A stretch of 64,000 nt of DNA from LMUY01 sp964245075. Its GTDB lineage: Bacteria; Pseudomonadota; Alphaproteobacteria; Acetobacterales; Acetobacteraceae. Both the position numbers and the translations under genes were made by a program. Each line of letters starts with the position of its first letter. The stretch's first letter is position 1. The notes beneath the pieces are model-generated. The model was not told where the DNA came from and did not search any database. It saw only the letters and a program-made list of their open reading frames with translations. The stretch is taken from assembly GCA_964245075.1 (NCBI GenBank), contig CAXTLC010000014.1, forward strand, positions 3,806-67,805, read 5' to 3'. Shown here one piece after another: positions 54,221 to 62,746 of the stretch.

Positions 54221-55114
54221 ATGACCCTCTCCCAGCTCCGGTACTTCCTCGCGGCGATCCAGGCGGGCAGCATCTCGAAGGCGGCGTTGCAGGTGCGCGT
54301 CGCCCAGCCTGCCCTGTCCCAGCAGCTTGCCTCCCTGGAAGCCGAGTTCGGCCAGGCGCTGTTCGTGCGCCATGCCCGCGGCGTCACGCCCACCGAGACG
54401 GGCCGGCGCCTGCGGGAACGGGCGATCGAGATCCTGCGGCAGGTGGACCTCACGCATGACGAGCTGGCCGTCGATACCGCGTCGCCCGCCGGCGCGGTGG
54501 CGCTGGGCATGGCGACGGCGTTCGACATGGCGTTCTCGGTCGAAGTGCTGACCCGTGCCAAGCAACGCTTCCCGCGCATCCGCCTGCACCTGGTCGAGAG
54601 CATGAGCGGCTACCTGCGCGAATGGACGGAGCGTGGCCGCATCGACCTGTCGGTGATCTACGAGACGCCGCCGGGGCCCAACCTCCACATAGAGGTGCTG
54701 GGAACGGAGGAGTTGTTCCTCATCGCCCCGCCAGCCATGGCGAAGCGGCTTGGCAGGCCGGTCGGCTTCCGCAGCCTGCCGGACCTGCCGCTGGTGCTGC
54801 CGGGCCAGGCGCACGGGTTGCGCGCGCTGCTCGACCGGCGCGCGGCGGAAGCGGGCTTCGCCCTGGCGGTGCCGTTCGAGGTCGACTCGACCTACACCAT
54901 CAAGGGCCTGGTGGCGGCGGAAGCCGGGTGCAGCATCCTGTCCGCCCACGCGGTCCGGGACGAGGTGAGCGCGGGCACCCTGGCCATCATCCCGATCGGC
55001 ACGCCGGGGATATCGCGGTCCGTGCAGCTCGCAACCGGGCAGGGACGCCGGACCGATCCGTCCGTTGCCGCCGTGGCCGGGATCATCCGGGAGGTGATCG
55101 TCCCCCATTTGTAG
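54221..55114 (+). CDS. LysR family transcriptional regulator
   Basis: LysR-type regulator of 297 residues. The N-terminal helix-turn-helix reads LRYFLAAIQAGSISKAALQVRVAQPALSQQLASLEAEFGQALFVR, followed by an effector-binding periplasmic-protein-like domain. It lies between the ggt-caiB pair (divergent) and the dipeptidase-ABC operon (same direction, 76 bases), and likely controls both. The effector is probably the peptide or a breakdown product. ATG at 54221. Confidence 0.93.
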   Translation: MTLSQLRYFLAAIQAGSISKAALQVRVAQPALSQQLASLEAEFGQALFVRHARGVTPTETGRRLRERAIEILRQVDLTHDELAVDTASPAGAVALGMATAFDMAFSVEVLTRAKQRFPRIRLHLVESMSGYLREWTERGRIDLSVIYETPPGPNLHIEVLGTEELFLIAPPAMAKRLGRPVGFRSLPDLPLVLPGQAHGLRALLDRRAAEAGFALAVPFEVDSTYTIKGLVAAEAGCSILSAHAVRDEVSAGTLAIIPIGTPGISRSVQLATGQGRRTDPSVAAVAGIIREVIVPHL

Positions 55115-55190
55115 CCATATCGTTTTTTCCTATAGATTTGCATTGCAGGGCTTCGTAGCGTGCACGGCGCTGGATCAGTGGAGGCCATGG

Positions 55191-56246
55191 ATGCTGAAGG
55201 GGTTCCCCGCGACCGCAGCCTATGACCGTGTCCGGCAGTCCGCAGACCCCCGTGCGGTGGCGTTGTTCGAGGACGCGCTGGTCTGGGACATGACGCTGCC
55301 CTGGGGGGCGCCCTGGGCCAACTACGACACGGTGATGGCCCGGTTCGCCGGGGCCGGCATGGGGGCGATCACGCTGACGGTGCAGAACCTGCCCGGCGCC
55401 GACATCCGCACCGCAGTCAGCTACGTGGCCAAGGTCCGCGCCGACATCGCGAAGCGCGCCGACGTCATGCGCGTCTGCACCACGGCTGCCGCGATCCGGC
55501 AGGCCCGTGCGGACGGCGTGCTGGCGCTGGTGCTGCAACACCAGGACGGCACCCCGCTCGGCGGCATGGTCGAGATGGTGGAGGTGTACCACGCGCTGGG
55601 GGTGCGCTGCATGCTGCCGGTGTACAACGGCAAGAACGCGCTCGGCGACGGCTGCGCCGAACGCACGGACGAGGGGCTGACCCGGCTGGGCCAGCAGGCC
55701 GTGCGGGAGATGCTGCGGCTGGGCATCATTGTCGATGCGACGCATGTGGGCGTGCGGTCCAGCCTGGACATGGCCGAGCTGTGCGCCGCCGCCAGCAAGC
55801 CGCTGATGATCACGCACAGCAACATGCACGCCGTTTATCCGCACTACCGCAACGTCACGGACGAGCAGGTGCGCGCCGCCGCGGAGACCGGCGGCGTGGT
55901 CGGCATCAACGGCCTGGGCGAGTTCCTGCCGGACGTGGCCGCGGGCACGGATGCCATGTTCCGGCACCTGGACCACCTCGTCACGCTGGCCGGGCCGCGC
56001 CATGCCGGGTTCGGCCTGGACTTCCTGGACGACGCGCCGCGCTTCTGGGCGTCCGTGCGGGCCGAGGCGTTCCGCTGGCCGCCGCTGCCGTTCGGCAAGG
56101 AGCGGGTGGAAACGGCGTTCGCCGGGCCGGAACAGGCATTGGAGCTGTGCGACGCCATGGTCCGCCACGGCTGGAGCGACGAGACGGTGCGCGGCGTGCT
56201 GGGGGAGAACTTCCTCCGCGCGGCGGAAGCGAGCTGGGGCGCATGA
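55191..56246 (+). CDS. Variant M19 (renal-type) membrane dipeptidase homologue 1
   Basis: TIM-barrel metallopeptidase of 351 residues. It keeps DATHVG, ITHSNMHAVYPHYRNVTDEQ and FGLDFLDD, equivalents of the histidines and the last aspartate of M19 enzymes, but the N-terminal HxD is D33-M-T-L-P, so the first histidine ligand is missing, and the EGG segment is HQDGTPLGG. ATG 55191 with GGAGG seven bases before it is used; a TTG at 55143 is open. The stop overlaps the next start (ATGA) if the N run is removed. Confidence 0.83.
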   Translation: MLKGFPATAAYDRVRQSADPRAVALFEDALVWDMTLPWGAPWANYDTVMARFAGAGMGAITLTVQNLPGADIRTAVSYVAKVRADIAKRADVMRVCTTAAAIRQARADGVLALVLQHQDGTPLGGMVEMVEVYHALGVRCMLPVYNGKNALGDGCAERTDEGLTRLGQQAVREMLRLGIIVDATHVGVRSSLDMAELCAAASKPLMITHSNMHAVYPHYRNVTDEQVRAAAETGGVVGINGLGEFLPDVAAGTDAMFRHLDHLVTLAGPRHAGFGLDFLDDAPRFWASVRAEAFRWPPLPFGKERVETAFAGPEQALELCDAMVRHGWSDETVRGVLGENFLRAAEASWGA

Positions 56247-56258
56247 GCGGCGTGACCG
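56229..56258. repeat. 30-base sequence repeated on both sides of the N run (left copy)
   Basis: The 30 bases ending at the N run (starting GCGAGCTGGGGCGC) are identical to 56359-56388. The copy spans the stop of dipeptidase 1 and the start of dipeptidase 2. It is best read as two contig ends that were not merged, not as a biological repeat. Confidence 0.85.
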
Positions 56259-56358
56259 NNNNNNNNNNNNNNNNNNNNNNNNNNNNNNNNNNNNNNNNNN
56301 NNNNNNNNNNNNNNNNNNNNNNNNNNNNNNNNNNNNNNNNNNNNNNNNNNNNNNNNNN
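56259..56358. other. Run of 100 N (assembly gap, probably false)
   Basis: Exactly 100 ambiguous bases, the default size for an unknown gap. The two flanks share 30 identical bases, so the true sequence is probably continuous and the genes overlap by four bases. Confidence 0.9.
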
Positions 56359-56372
56359 GCGAGCTGGGGCGC

Positions 56373-57365
56373 ATGAGCGGCGTGACCGAAACCCGCGCCC
56401 GTGCGCTGACACGGGACGCCCTGGTGTGGGACAACACCCTGCCCTGGGGACCGGACTACGCGGACGGCGGGTCGCTGGCCCGCTTCCATGCGGCCGGAGT
56501 GGACCTGATCAGCTTGTCCGTGATGGGGCCGGAAGCGATGCTGGACGGAACGATCCGCCAGATCGCCCGCGTGCGCGCCGCCATCCAGGCGCAGCCGGAC
56601 CGGATGGCCCTGTGCGCCACGGCGGACGACGTTGTCGCCACGAAGGCCGCCGGCAAGCTCGGCCTGGTGTTCAACCTCCAGGAAACCGACATGCTGGAAG
56701 GCAAGCTGGAGCTGGTGCAGGCCTTCTACGACCTGGGCGTCCGGCAAATGCTGCTGGCCTACAACGTCCGCAACCACGTGGGCGACGGCTGTGCCGAGCG
56801 GACCGATGGCGGGCTGTCCCGCTGGGGGCTCGAGGTCGTGGCCGAGATGAACCGCGTCGGCATGCTGGTGGACGGCACGCACACCGGATACCGCACCACG
56901 ATGGACGCGATGGCGGCCTGCACGGCGCCGTTCATCTTCTCCCACAGCAACGCCCACGCGGTGCACGGCCACTACCGCAACATCCGGGACGACCAGATCA
57001 AGGCCTGCGCCGCGACGGGCGGGGTGGTCGGCGTGAACGGCCTGGGCGAGTTCCTGGACGACGACGCCGCATCCACAGCGGCGCTGTTCCGCCACCTGGA
57101 CCACATCGTGCAGCTGGTCGGGCCGCAGCATGCCGGGTTAGGCCTGGACTACGTGCGCGACACCGCGCGGTTCTGGGGCTGGGTGCGCCATAACGCCCAC
57201 ATGTGGCCCGCCGGACCCAACAGCCGGACGGGGTCCGCCTTCGCCCAGCCGGAACAGGTCGGGGAACTCACGGAAGCGATGCTGCGCGCGGGATACGGGG
57301 AAGACGCGGTGCGCGGCATCCTGGGCAACAACTGGCTGCGCGTGGCGCGGCAGGCCTGGCGGTGA
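56373..57365 (+). CDS. Variant M19 membrane dipeptidase homologue 2
   Basis: Paralogue of the preceding gene, 330 residues. It opens MSGVTETRARALTRDALVWDNTLPWGPDY; WDNTLP again replaces the HxD site. FNLQETDMLEG stands at the bridging-glutamate position, DGTHTGYRTTMD and IFSHSNAHAVHGHYRNIRDDQ keep the histidines, and LGLDYVRD the aspartate region. Loss of the same ligands in both copies argues for a distinct subfamily and not decay. ATG at 56373 in the right copy of the 30-base duplication. Overlaps the binding-protein gene (TGATG). Confidence 0.84.
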   Translation: MSGVTETRARALTRDALVWDNTLPWGPDYADGGSLARFHAAGVDLISLSVMGPEAMLDGTIRQIARVRAAIQAQPDRMALCATADDVVATKAAGKLGLVFNLQETDMLEGKLELVQAFYDLGVRQMLLAYNVRNHVGDGCAERTDGGLSRWGLEVVAEMNRVGMLVDGTHTGYRTTMDAMAACTAPFIFSHSNAHAVHGHYRNIRDDQIKACAATGGVVGVNGLGEFLDDDAASTAALFRHLDHIVQLVGPQHAGLGLDYVRDTARFWGWVRHNAHMWPAGPNSRTGSAFAQPEQVGELTEAMLRAGYGEDAVRGILGNNWLRVARQAWR

Positions 57366-58924
57366 TGCGGGCACCGCTGCTCGCCTTGGCGCTGCTGGCG
57401 CCGGTTGCGGCCCGCGCCCAGGAGGCCGGCCACCTGAGCGTCGGCGTGCGCGCGCCGATCGTCTCGCTGGACCCGGCGCTGTCCGGGCTCGGCCCCATGC
57501 ACGGCTATTACGCCAACATCTACGACAGCCTGGTCGGGCTGGACGACCAGTCGCACCTCATCCCGGAGATCGCGCTGAGCTGGCGGCTGGTGGACGATCT
57601 GACGTGGGAGTTCAAGCTGCGGCCCGGCGTCAAGTGCCATGACGGCACGGCGCTGGACGCGGCTTCCGTCAAATCCAGCCTGGACCGTCTGCCGACCGTC
57701 CCCAACAGCGACAACCTCACCGCCGGCAAGCTGCGCCTGGTGAAGGAGCTGCAGGTCGTCGACCCGCTCACGGTCCGCATGGTCACGTCCCGCCCGTATC
57801 CCGCCCTGCTCGCGGCGCTGCCGGACTTCCACCTGGTCTGCGCCAGCGTTCCCGTGACGGCCACCACGGCGGAGTTCGATTCCGGCAAGGACGCCATCGG
57901 GTCCGGTCCCTACCGCAACGTGCGCTGGCAACGCGGCACGGGATGGGAGCTGGAGCGGTTCGACGGCTACTGGGGCGCCAAGCCGGCCTACGCCCGCGTC
58001 ACGGTCCGGGAGATCCCGAACGACGCGGCGCGGATGGCCTCGTTGCAGGCTGGCGACATCCAGCTGGCGGACTACATCCCGCCGCTGGACGTGAAGCGTT
58101 TGTCGGGTGCCGCCGGCCTGGGCGTGTTCCAGACCGCGTCCAACCGGTCGATGTTCCTCGGCTTCGACACGCTTCGCGACCAGACTCCCTTCGCCACCGA
58201 CAAGGCGGGCGCCGCCTTGCCCCGCAACCCGTTCAAGGACGAGCGCGTGCGCCGCGCCTTCGCCCTGGCGATCTCGCAGGAGGTGATCGTGAAGCGGGTG
58301 ATGGAGGGCCTGGCGCAGCCAACCACCCAAGGCGTGCCGAGCCACATCGCCGGGTACGACGCCGGCCTCCAGCCCACCCCCTACCAGCCGGACGCGGCGA
58401 AGAAGCTGCTGGCCGAGGCCGGCTACCCGGACGGCTTCAAGGTCACCCTGCACTGCCCGAACGACCGCTACGTGAACGATGCCGCGACCTGCCAGACGGT
58501 CGGCATCCTGCTCGCCCGCATCGGGGTGACGGCCGCGATCGACGCGCAACCGTCCAGCGTTTACTTCCCGCGGCTGCAACGCCTGGAATACTCGTTCTAC
58601 CTGCTCGCCTGGGGGAGCAACGGGGGCGACGCGACGTCCTTCCTGCGCGACGTGATGGAAACGCGGGACGCCGGCCGGGGAGTCGGCTCCTGGAACATGG
58701 GGCTGTCGATGCCGGACGTGGACGGGGCGATCGACGCCGCCACGCTGACCATGGACGAGGCGGCGCGGAACAAGGAGATGGCAGCCGTGATGGGGCTGCT
58801 GATCCAGCGCCAGGCCTACATCCCGCTCGACACGCTGCTGACGATCGCGGCGGCCCGCAAGCCGGTGACGTTTCAGCCGCAGGCGACCGAGGAGATGATC
58901 CTGTCGGCCGCCGGCCGGGAGTGA
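57365..58924 (+). CDS. Peptide-type ABC importer binding protein (SBP family 5)
   Basis: Periplasmic binding protein of 519 residues with a signal peptide (about 1-18, ending ARA) and mature segments HLSVGVRAPIVSLDPALSGLG, KCHDGTALDAASVKSSLDRL and NPFKDERVRRAFALAISQEVIV. ATG 57365 overlaps the dipeptidase stop. The peptide class fits the cytoplasmic peptidases before it. Confidence 0.9.
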   Translation: MRAPLLALALLAPVAARAQEAGHLSVGVRAPIVSLDPALSGLGPMHGYYANIYDSLVGLDDQSHLIPEIALSWRLVDDLTWEFKLRPGVKCHDGTALDAASVKSSLDRLPTVPNSDNLTAGKLRLVKELQVVDPLTVRMVTSRPYPALLAALPDFHLVCASVPVTATTAEFDSGKDAIGSGPYRNVRWQRGTGWELERFDGYWGAKPAYARVTVREIPNDAARMASLQAGDIQLADYIPPLDVKRLSGAAGLGVFQTASNRSMFLGFDTLRDQTPFATDKAGAALPRNPFKDERVRRAFALAISQEVIVKRVMEGLAQPTTQGVPSHIAGYDAGLQPTPYQPDAAKKLLAEAGYPDGFKVTLHCPNDRYVNDAATCQTVGILLARIGVTAAIDAQPSSVYFPRLQRLEYSFYLLAWGSNGGDATSFLRDVMETRDAGRGVGSWNMGLSMPDVDGAIDAATLTMDEAARNKEMAAVMGLLIQRQAYIPLDTLLTIAAARKPVTFQPQATEEMILSAAGRE

Positions 58925-58931
58925 GCCGAGC

Positions 58932-59903
58932 GTGGGCGGCCTGATCCTCCGCCGGGCAGGGCAGGGGCTGCTCGTGGTCCTGGCGCTCTCGGTGATCGTC
59001 TTCGTCGGCCTGTACGCGGTCGGCGACCCGACGGCCATTCTGCTGGACCCGCAATCGACCCCGGGGGACATCGCCCGGTTCCGGGCTGCCATGGGGCTGG
59101 ACCAGCCGCTGTGGCGCCAATACCTGCTGTTCCTGTTCCACCTGCTGCAAGGGAACTGGGGGACGTCGTTCGTGTACCACCAGGATGCGATGGACGTGAT
59201 CCTTGAGCGGCTGCCGGCGACGCTCGAACTGGCGCTGACGGCCACGGTGCTGGCCGTGCTGGTCGGCGTGCCGCTGGGCGTCCTGTCGGGGGCCACGGCG
59301 CCCTCGCGGCTGGACGGGTGGCTGATGACCGGGTCGATCTTCGGGTTCAGCCTGCCGACCTTCTGGGTGGGCCTGGTGCTGATCGTGGTGTTCGCGGTCG
59401 ACCTGGGCTGGCTGCCCGCATCCGGGCGGGGCGCGACCGTGACCGTGCTGGGGGTCGGCTTGTCCGTGCTGACGGTGGACGGGCTCCGGCACATCCTGCT
59501 TCCCGCGCTCAACCTGTCGCTGTTCCCGATGGCGCTGGTGCTGCGGTTGGCCCGCTCGGGGGTGCGCGAGGCGATGGGACAGGATTTCGTGCGCTACGCC
59601 CGCGCCAAGGGTTTGTCGTCCGGCCGCATCCTGTTCGTCCACGTGCTGAAGCGGGTGGCGATCCCGATCGTCACGGTTTCGGGCCTCCAGCTCGGCAACG
59701 TCATCGCCTTTTCCGTGGTGACGGAAAGCGTGTTCGCCTGGCCGGGGACGGGCAAGCTGGTCATCGACAGCATCAACCAGTTGGACCGCCCCGTGGTGGT
59801 CGGCTACCTGGTGATCGTCGCGCTGCTGTTCGTGGCCATCAACCTCCTGGTGGACCTCTGCTACATGGCGCTGGACCCGCGCGCCCGCCTGCGCCCGGCG
59901 TGA
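58932..59903 (+). CDS. Peptide-type ABC importer permease (DppB-like)
   Basis: Permease of 323 residues. GQGLLVVLALSVIVFVGLYAVGDPTAILL, MGLDQPLWRQYLLFLFHLLQGNWGTSFVY, QDFVRYARAKGLSSGRILFVHVLKRVAIPIVT (EAA loop) and VTESVFAWPGTGKLVIDSINQLDRPVVVGYL are typical. GTG start at 58932, eight bases after the binding protein. Overlaps the next permease gene. Confidence 0.91.
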   Translation: MGGLILRRAGQGLLVVLALSVIVFVGLYAVGDPTAILLDPQSTPGDIARFRAAMGLDQPLWRQYLLFLFHLLQGNWGTSFVYHQDAMDVILERLPATLELALTATVLAVLVGVPLGVLSGATAPSRLDGWLMTGSIFGFSLPTFWVGLVLIVVFAVDLGWLPASGRGATVTVLGVGLSVLTVDGLRHILLPALNLSLFPMALVLRLARSGVREAMGQDFVRYARAKGLSSGRILFVHVLKRVAIPIVTVSGLQLGNVIAFSVVTESVFAWPGTGKLVIDSINQLDRPVVVGYLVIVALLFVAINLLVDLCYMALDPRARLRPA

Positions 59904-60787
59904 GCGCCGCGGCCTCCCGCCCCCCCTTCGGCCTCCTTCGCAGCTACGCTCGGGCTCCGCTGGCCGTCGGGGGCCTGGCCGTCTTGCTGGGAATCGCCGC
60001 GGCGGCCGTGCTCGCCCCGGCCGTGGCGCCGCAGGACCCGTACGACTTGGCGTCGCTCAGCCTGCTCGACGGCAAGCTGCCGCCCCTCAGCCGCGGGGAC
60101 GGGGGCGTGCTCTACCTGCTCGGCACCGATGACCAGGCGCGGGACATGCTGTCGGCGATCCTGTACGGCCTGCGGACCAGCCTGCTCGTCGGCTTCGCGG
60201 CGACCGGGTTCGCCGCGGTCACCGGCACGGTGCTCGGCCTGATCGCCGCGTGGAAGGGCGGCCGGGTCAACGGGGCGGTCATGCGGTTGGTTGACCTGCA
60301 GCTCAGCATCCCCTCCATCCTGGTCGCGCTGACGCTGCTGGCCGTGCTCGGGCGCGGGGTGGACAAGATCATCCTCGCCTTGGCGCTGGTGCAGTGGGCG
60401 TACTTCGCCCGCATCGCCCGCGGCAGCGCGCTGGTGGAGCGGCAGCGCGACTACGTGGCCGCCGCGCAATGCCTCGGCATCCCCGCCCGGCGCATCCTGT
60501 TCGGTCACGTGCTGCCCAACGCCTTGCCGCCGTTGACCGTCGTCGCGGCGGTCGAGGTGGCCAACGCGATCGGGTTGGAGGCGACGCTGTCCTTCCTGGG
60601 GGTCGGCCTGCCGGTCACCCAGCCGTCGCTGGGGCTGCTGATCGCGAACGGCTTCCCCTTCCTGCTGAACGGCGAGTACTGGATCAGCATCTTCCCCGGC
60701 GTCGCCCTGCTGGTGCTGGTGTTCGCCATCAACCTGGTCGGCGACCGGCTGCGCGAAGTGCTCGACCCCCGCGGCAACCGGTCATGA
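59900..60787 (+). CDS. Peptide-type ABC importer permease (DppC-like)
   Basis: Permease of 295 residues. LLGTDDQARDMLSAILYGLRTSLLVGF, LQLSIPSILVALTLLAVLGRG, RDYVAAAQCLGIPARRILFGHVLPNALPPLTV (EAA loop) and LSFLGVGLPVTQPSLGLLIANG match DppC. GTG at 59900 overlaps the DppB stop (GTGA) and its own stop overlaps the ATPase start (ATGA). Confidence 0.91.
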   Translation: MSAAASRPPFGLLRSYARAPLAVGGLAVLLGIAAAAVLAPAVAPQDPYDLASLSLLDGKLPPLSRGDGGVLYLLGTDDQARDMLSAILYGLRTSLLVGFAATGFAAVTGTVLGLIAAWKGGRVNGAVMRLVDLQLSIPSILVALTLLAVLGRGVDKIILALALVQWAYFARIARGSALVERQRDYVAAAQCLGIPARRILFGHVLPNALPPLTVVAAVEVANAIGLEATLSFLGVGLPVTQPSLGLLIANGFPFLLNGEYWISIFPGVALLVLVFAINLVGDRLREVLDPRGNRS

Positions 60788-61752
60788 TCGCGCTGGAGGT
60801 GCGGGACCTGACCGTCCGCTTTCCCGCCGCGGCGGGCGACCAGCCGGCGGTGGACGCCGTTTCCTTCACCCTGCGCCGCGGGCAAACGCTGGGCCTGGTG
60901 GGGGAGAGCGGGTCCGGCAAGACCATGACCGGCTACGCCATCCTGCGGCTGGTGCCGCCGCCGGGCCGGATCACCGGGGGGCAGGTGCGCTTGAACGGCC
61001 AGGACCTGGCCGGGCTGCCCGAGCCGGCGATGCGGCGGATGCGCGGCAACCGGATCGCGCTCATCATGCAGGACCCGATGGCCTGCCTCAACGACGTGCT
61101 GCGCGTCGGCACCCAGATGGCGGAAGCGGTGCGCGCCCACCGCCGCGTCCGCCCGGCGGAGGCGCGGGCCATGGCGCGCGACGCGTTGGGCCGCATGGGC
61201 ATCCCCCGTCCGGAGGAGCGGCTGGACGCCTACCCGCACGAGTTCTCCGGCGGGATGCGGCAGCGCATCGCCATCGCCACCGCCCTGCTCAACAAGCCGG
61301 ACGTGATCATCGCCGACGAGCCCACCACGGCGCTGGACGTCACCATCCAGGCGCAGATCCTGTCGGAAGTGCAGCGGGTCTGCGCCGCCGACGGCACGGC
61401 GATGCTGTGGATCACGCACGACCTGTCCGTGGTGGCCGGGCTGGCGGACGAGATCGCCGTCATGTACGCCGGGCGGATCGTCGAGCGCGGCCCGTCCGAC
61501 GCCGTCATCGCAAGCCCCCTGCACCCCTACGCGGAAGGGCTGATGGCGTCCGTGCCCGCGCGCAACCTGCCCGGCGCGCGCCTGCGGCAGATTCCCGGGA
61601 CCATGCCCGGCCTGGGAAGCCTGCCCGGCGGATGCACCTTCCGCCCGCGCTGCGCCCGCGCCGACGCCGCCTGCGAGCAGGTTCCCGCCCTGGCCGAGCT
61701 GCGCCCGCAGCACCACGCGCGCTGCTTCCATCCGCTGCGGCCTGCCACGTGA
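60784..61752 (+). CDS. Peptide-type ABC importer ATPase (DppD-like)
   Basis: ATP-binding protein of 322 residues. Walker A GESGSGKTMT near 39, signature FSGGMRQRIAIA, Walker B VIIADEPTTALD, and H-loop ITHDLSVV are present. The C-terminal part keeps GCTFRPRCARADAAC and HHARCF, the cysteine set common in DppD-like ATPases, unlike the fused ATPase at 34516. Confidence 0.93.
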   Translation: MIALEVRDLTVRFPAAAGDQPAVDAVSFTLRRGQTLGLVGESGSGKTMTGYAILRLVPPPGRITGGQVRLNGQDLAGLPEPAMRRMRGNRIALIMQDPMACLNDVLRVGTQMAEAVRAHRRVRPAEARAMARDALGRMGIPRPEERLDAYPHEFSGGMRQRIAIATALLNKPDVIIADEPTTALDVTIQAQILSEVQRVCAADGTAMLWITHDLSVVAGLADEIAVMYAGRIVERGPSDAVIASPLHPYAEGLMASVPARNLPGARLRQIPGTMPGLGSLPGGCTFRPRCARADAACEQVPALAELRPQHHARCFHPLRPAT

Positions 61753-62732
61753 CCGCCCTGCTGGAAGCGCACGGCCTGTCCCGCCGCTTCGCCGGGCCGC
61801 CCCCCGGGCTCCTTGCGCGGCTGCGCGGCGCCCGGGGGGCGGCGCTGCACGCGGTGGCGGAGGTGCACCTGTCGATCGCCCGAAACGAGGCGCTGGGCCT
61901 GGTGGGGGAGAGCGGCTGCGGCAAGAGCACGCTCGGGCGCATGTTGGCGGGAATCCTGCCGCCGTCGGCCGGCGAGGTGCGGTGGGACGGCCATCCCGTC
62001 GCCGGGCTGCGCGGCAAGGCGGCGCGGAACTGGACGCTGGGCGTGCAGATGGTGTTCCAGGACCCGCAGGCGTCGCTGAACCCGCGGCGCACGGTGGTGG
62101 ACCTGGTGGGGGAAGCGCCGGTGCTGCACGGCATGACGGACCGGGGCGGGCGGCGCGGCTACGTCGCCGGGCTGTTGGCCGAAGTCGGGCTGGACGGCGC
62201 GGTGCTGGACCGCCTGCCGCACGAGTTCAGCGGCGGGCAGCGGCAGCGGATCGGCATCGCGCGCGCGCTGGCGGTGCGGCCGGCGGCCCTGGTGTGCGAC
62301 GAGGCCGTCAGCGCGCTCGACGTCTCGGTCCAGGCGCAAGTCATCAACCTGCTGGCCGACCTGCGCGCCCGGCACGGCCTGGCGCTGCTGTTCATCGGGC
62401 ACGACCTGTCGGTGGTGCGCCACCTGTCGGACCGCGTCGCGGTCATGTACCTGGGCCGGATCGTGGAGGAAGCCCCGGCGGCGCAGTTGTTCCGGACCCC
62501 CGCCCACCCCTACACCCAGGCCCTGCTGGCGCAGATGCCGCGGCTCGAGACCGGGCGCAAGCAGTTCGCCGCCCTGTCCGGCGAGTTGCCCTCGCCGCTG
62601 CACCCGCCCCCTGGCTGCGCGTTCCACCCGCGCTGCCCGCACAGCTTCGGCCGCTGCCGGGTGGAACGCCCCGTGCTGCGGGACGTGGCGCCGGGGCAGC
62701 GCGCCGCCTGCCACCTGCACGATCTTTCCTGA
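61749..62732 (+). CDS. Peptide-type ABC importer ATPase (DppF-like)
   Basis: ATP-binding protein of 327 residues. Walker A GESGCGKST near 53, signature FSGGQRQRIGIA, Walker B LVCDEAVSALD (an alanine replaces the proline of DEP), and FIGHDLSVV with its histidine. The C-terminus has GCAFHPRCPHSFGRC. GTG 61749 overlaps the DppD stop (GTGA). Forms the heterodimer with the preceding ATPase. Confidence 0.92.
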   Translation: MTALLEAHGLSRRFAGPPPGLLARLRGARGAALHAVAEVHLSIARNEALGLVGESGCGKSTLGRMLAGILPPSAGEVRWDGHPVAGLRGKAARNWTLGVQMVFQDPQASLNPRRTVVDLVGEAPVLHGMTDRGGRRGYVAGLLAEVGLDGAVLDRLPHEFSGGQRQRIGIARALAVRPAALVCDEAVSALDVSVQAQVINLLADLRARHGLALLFIGHDLSVVRHLSDRVAVMYLGRIVEEAPAAQLFRTPAHPYTQALLAQMPRLETGRKQFAALSGELPSPLHPPPGCAFHPRCPHSFGRCRVERPVLRDVAPGQRAACHLHDLS

Positions 62733-62746
62733 GGGGAACGCCCGCC

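Noticed and set aside
56229..56388. Short tandem duplication as a biological repeat or attachment site
   Set aside because: Exact copy at both ends of a 100-N run is what an unmerged contig overlap gives.
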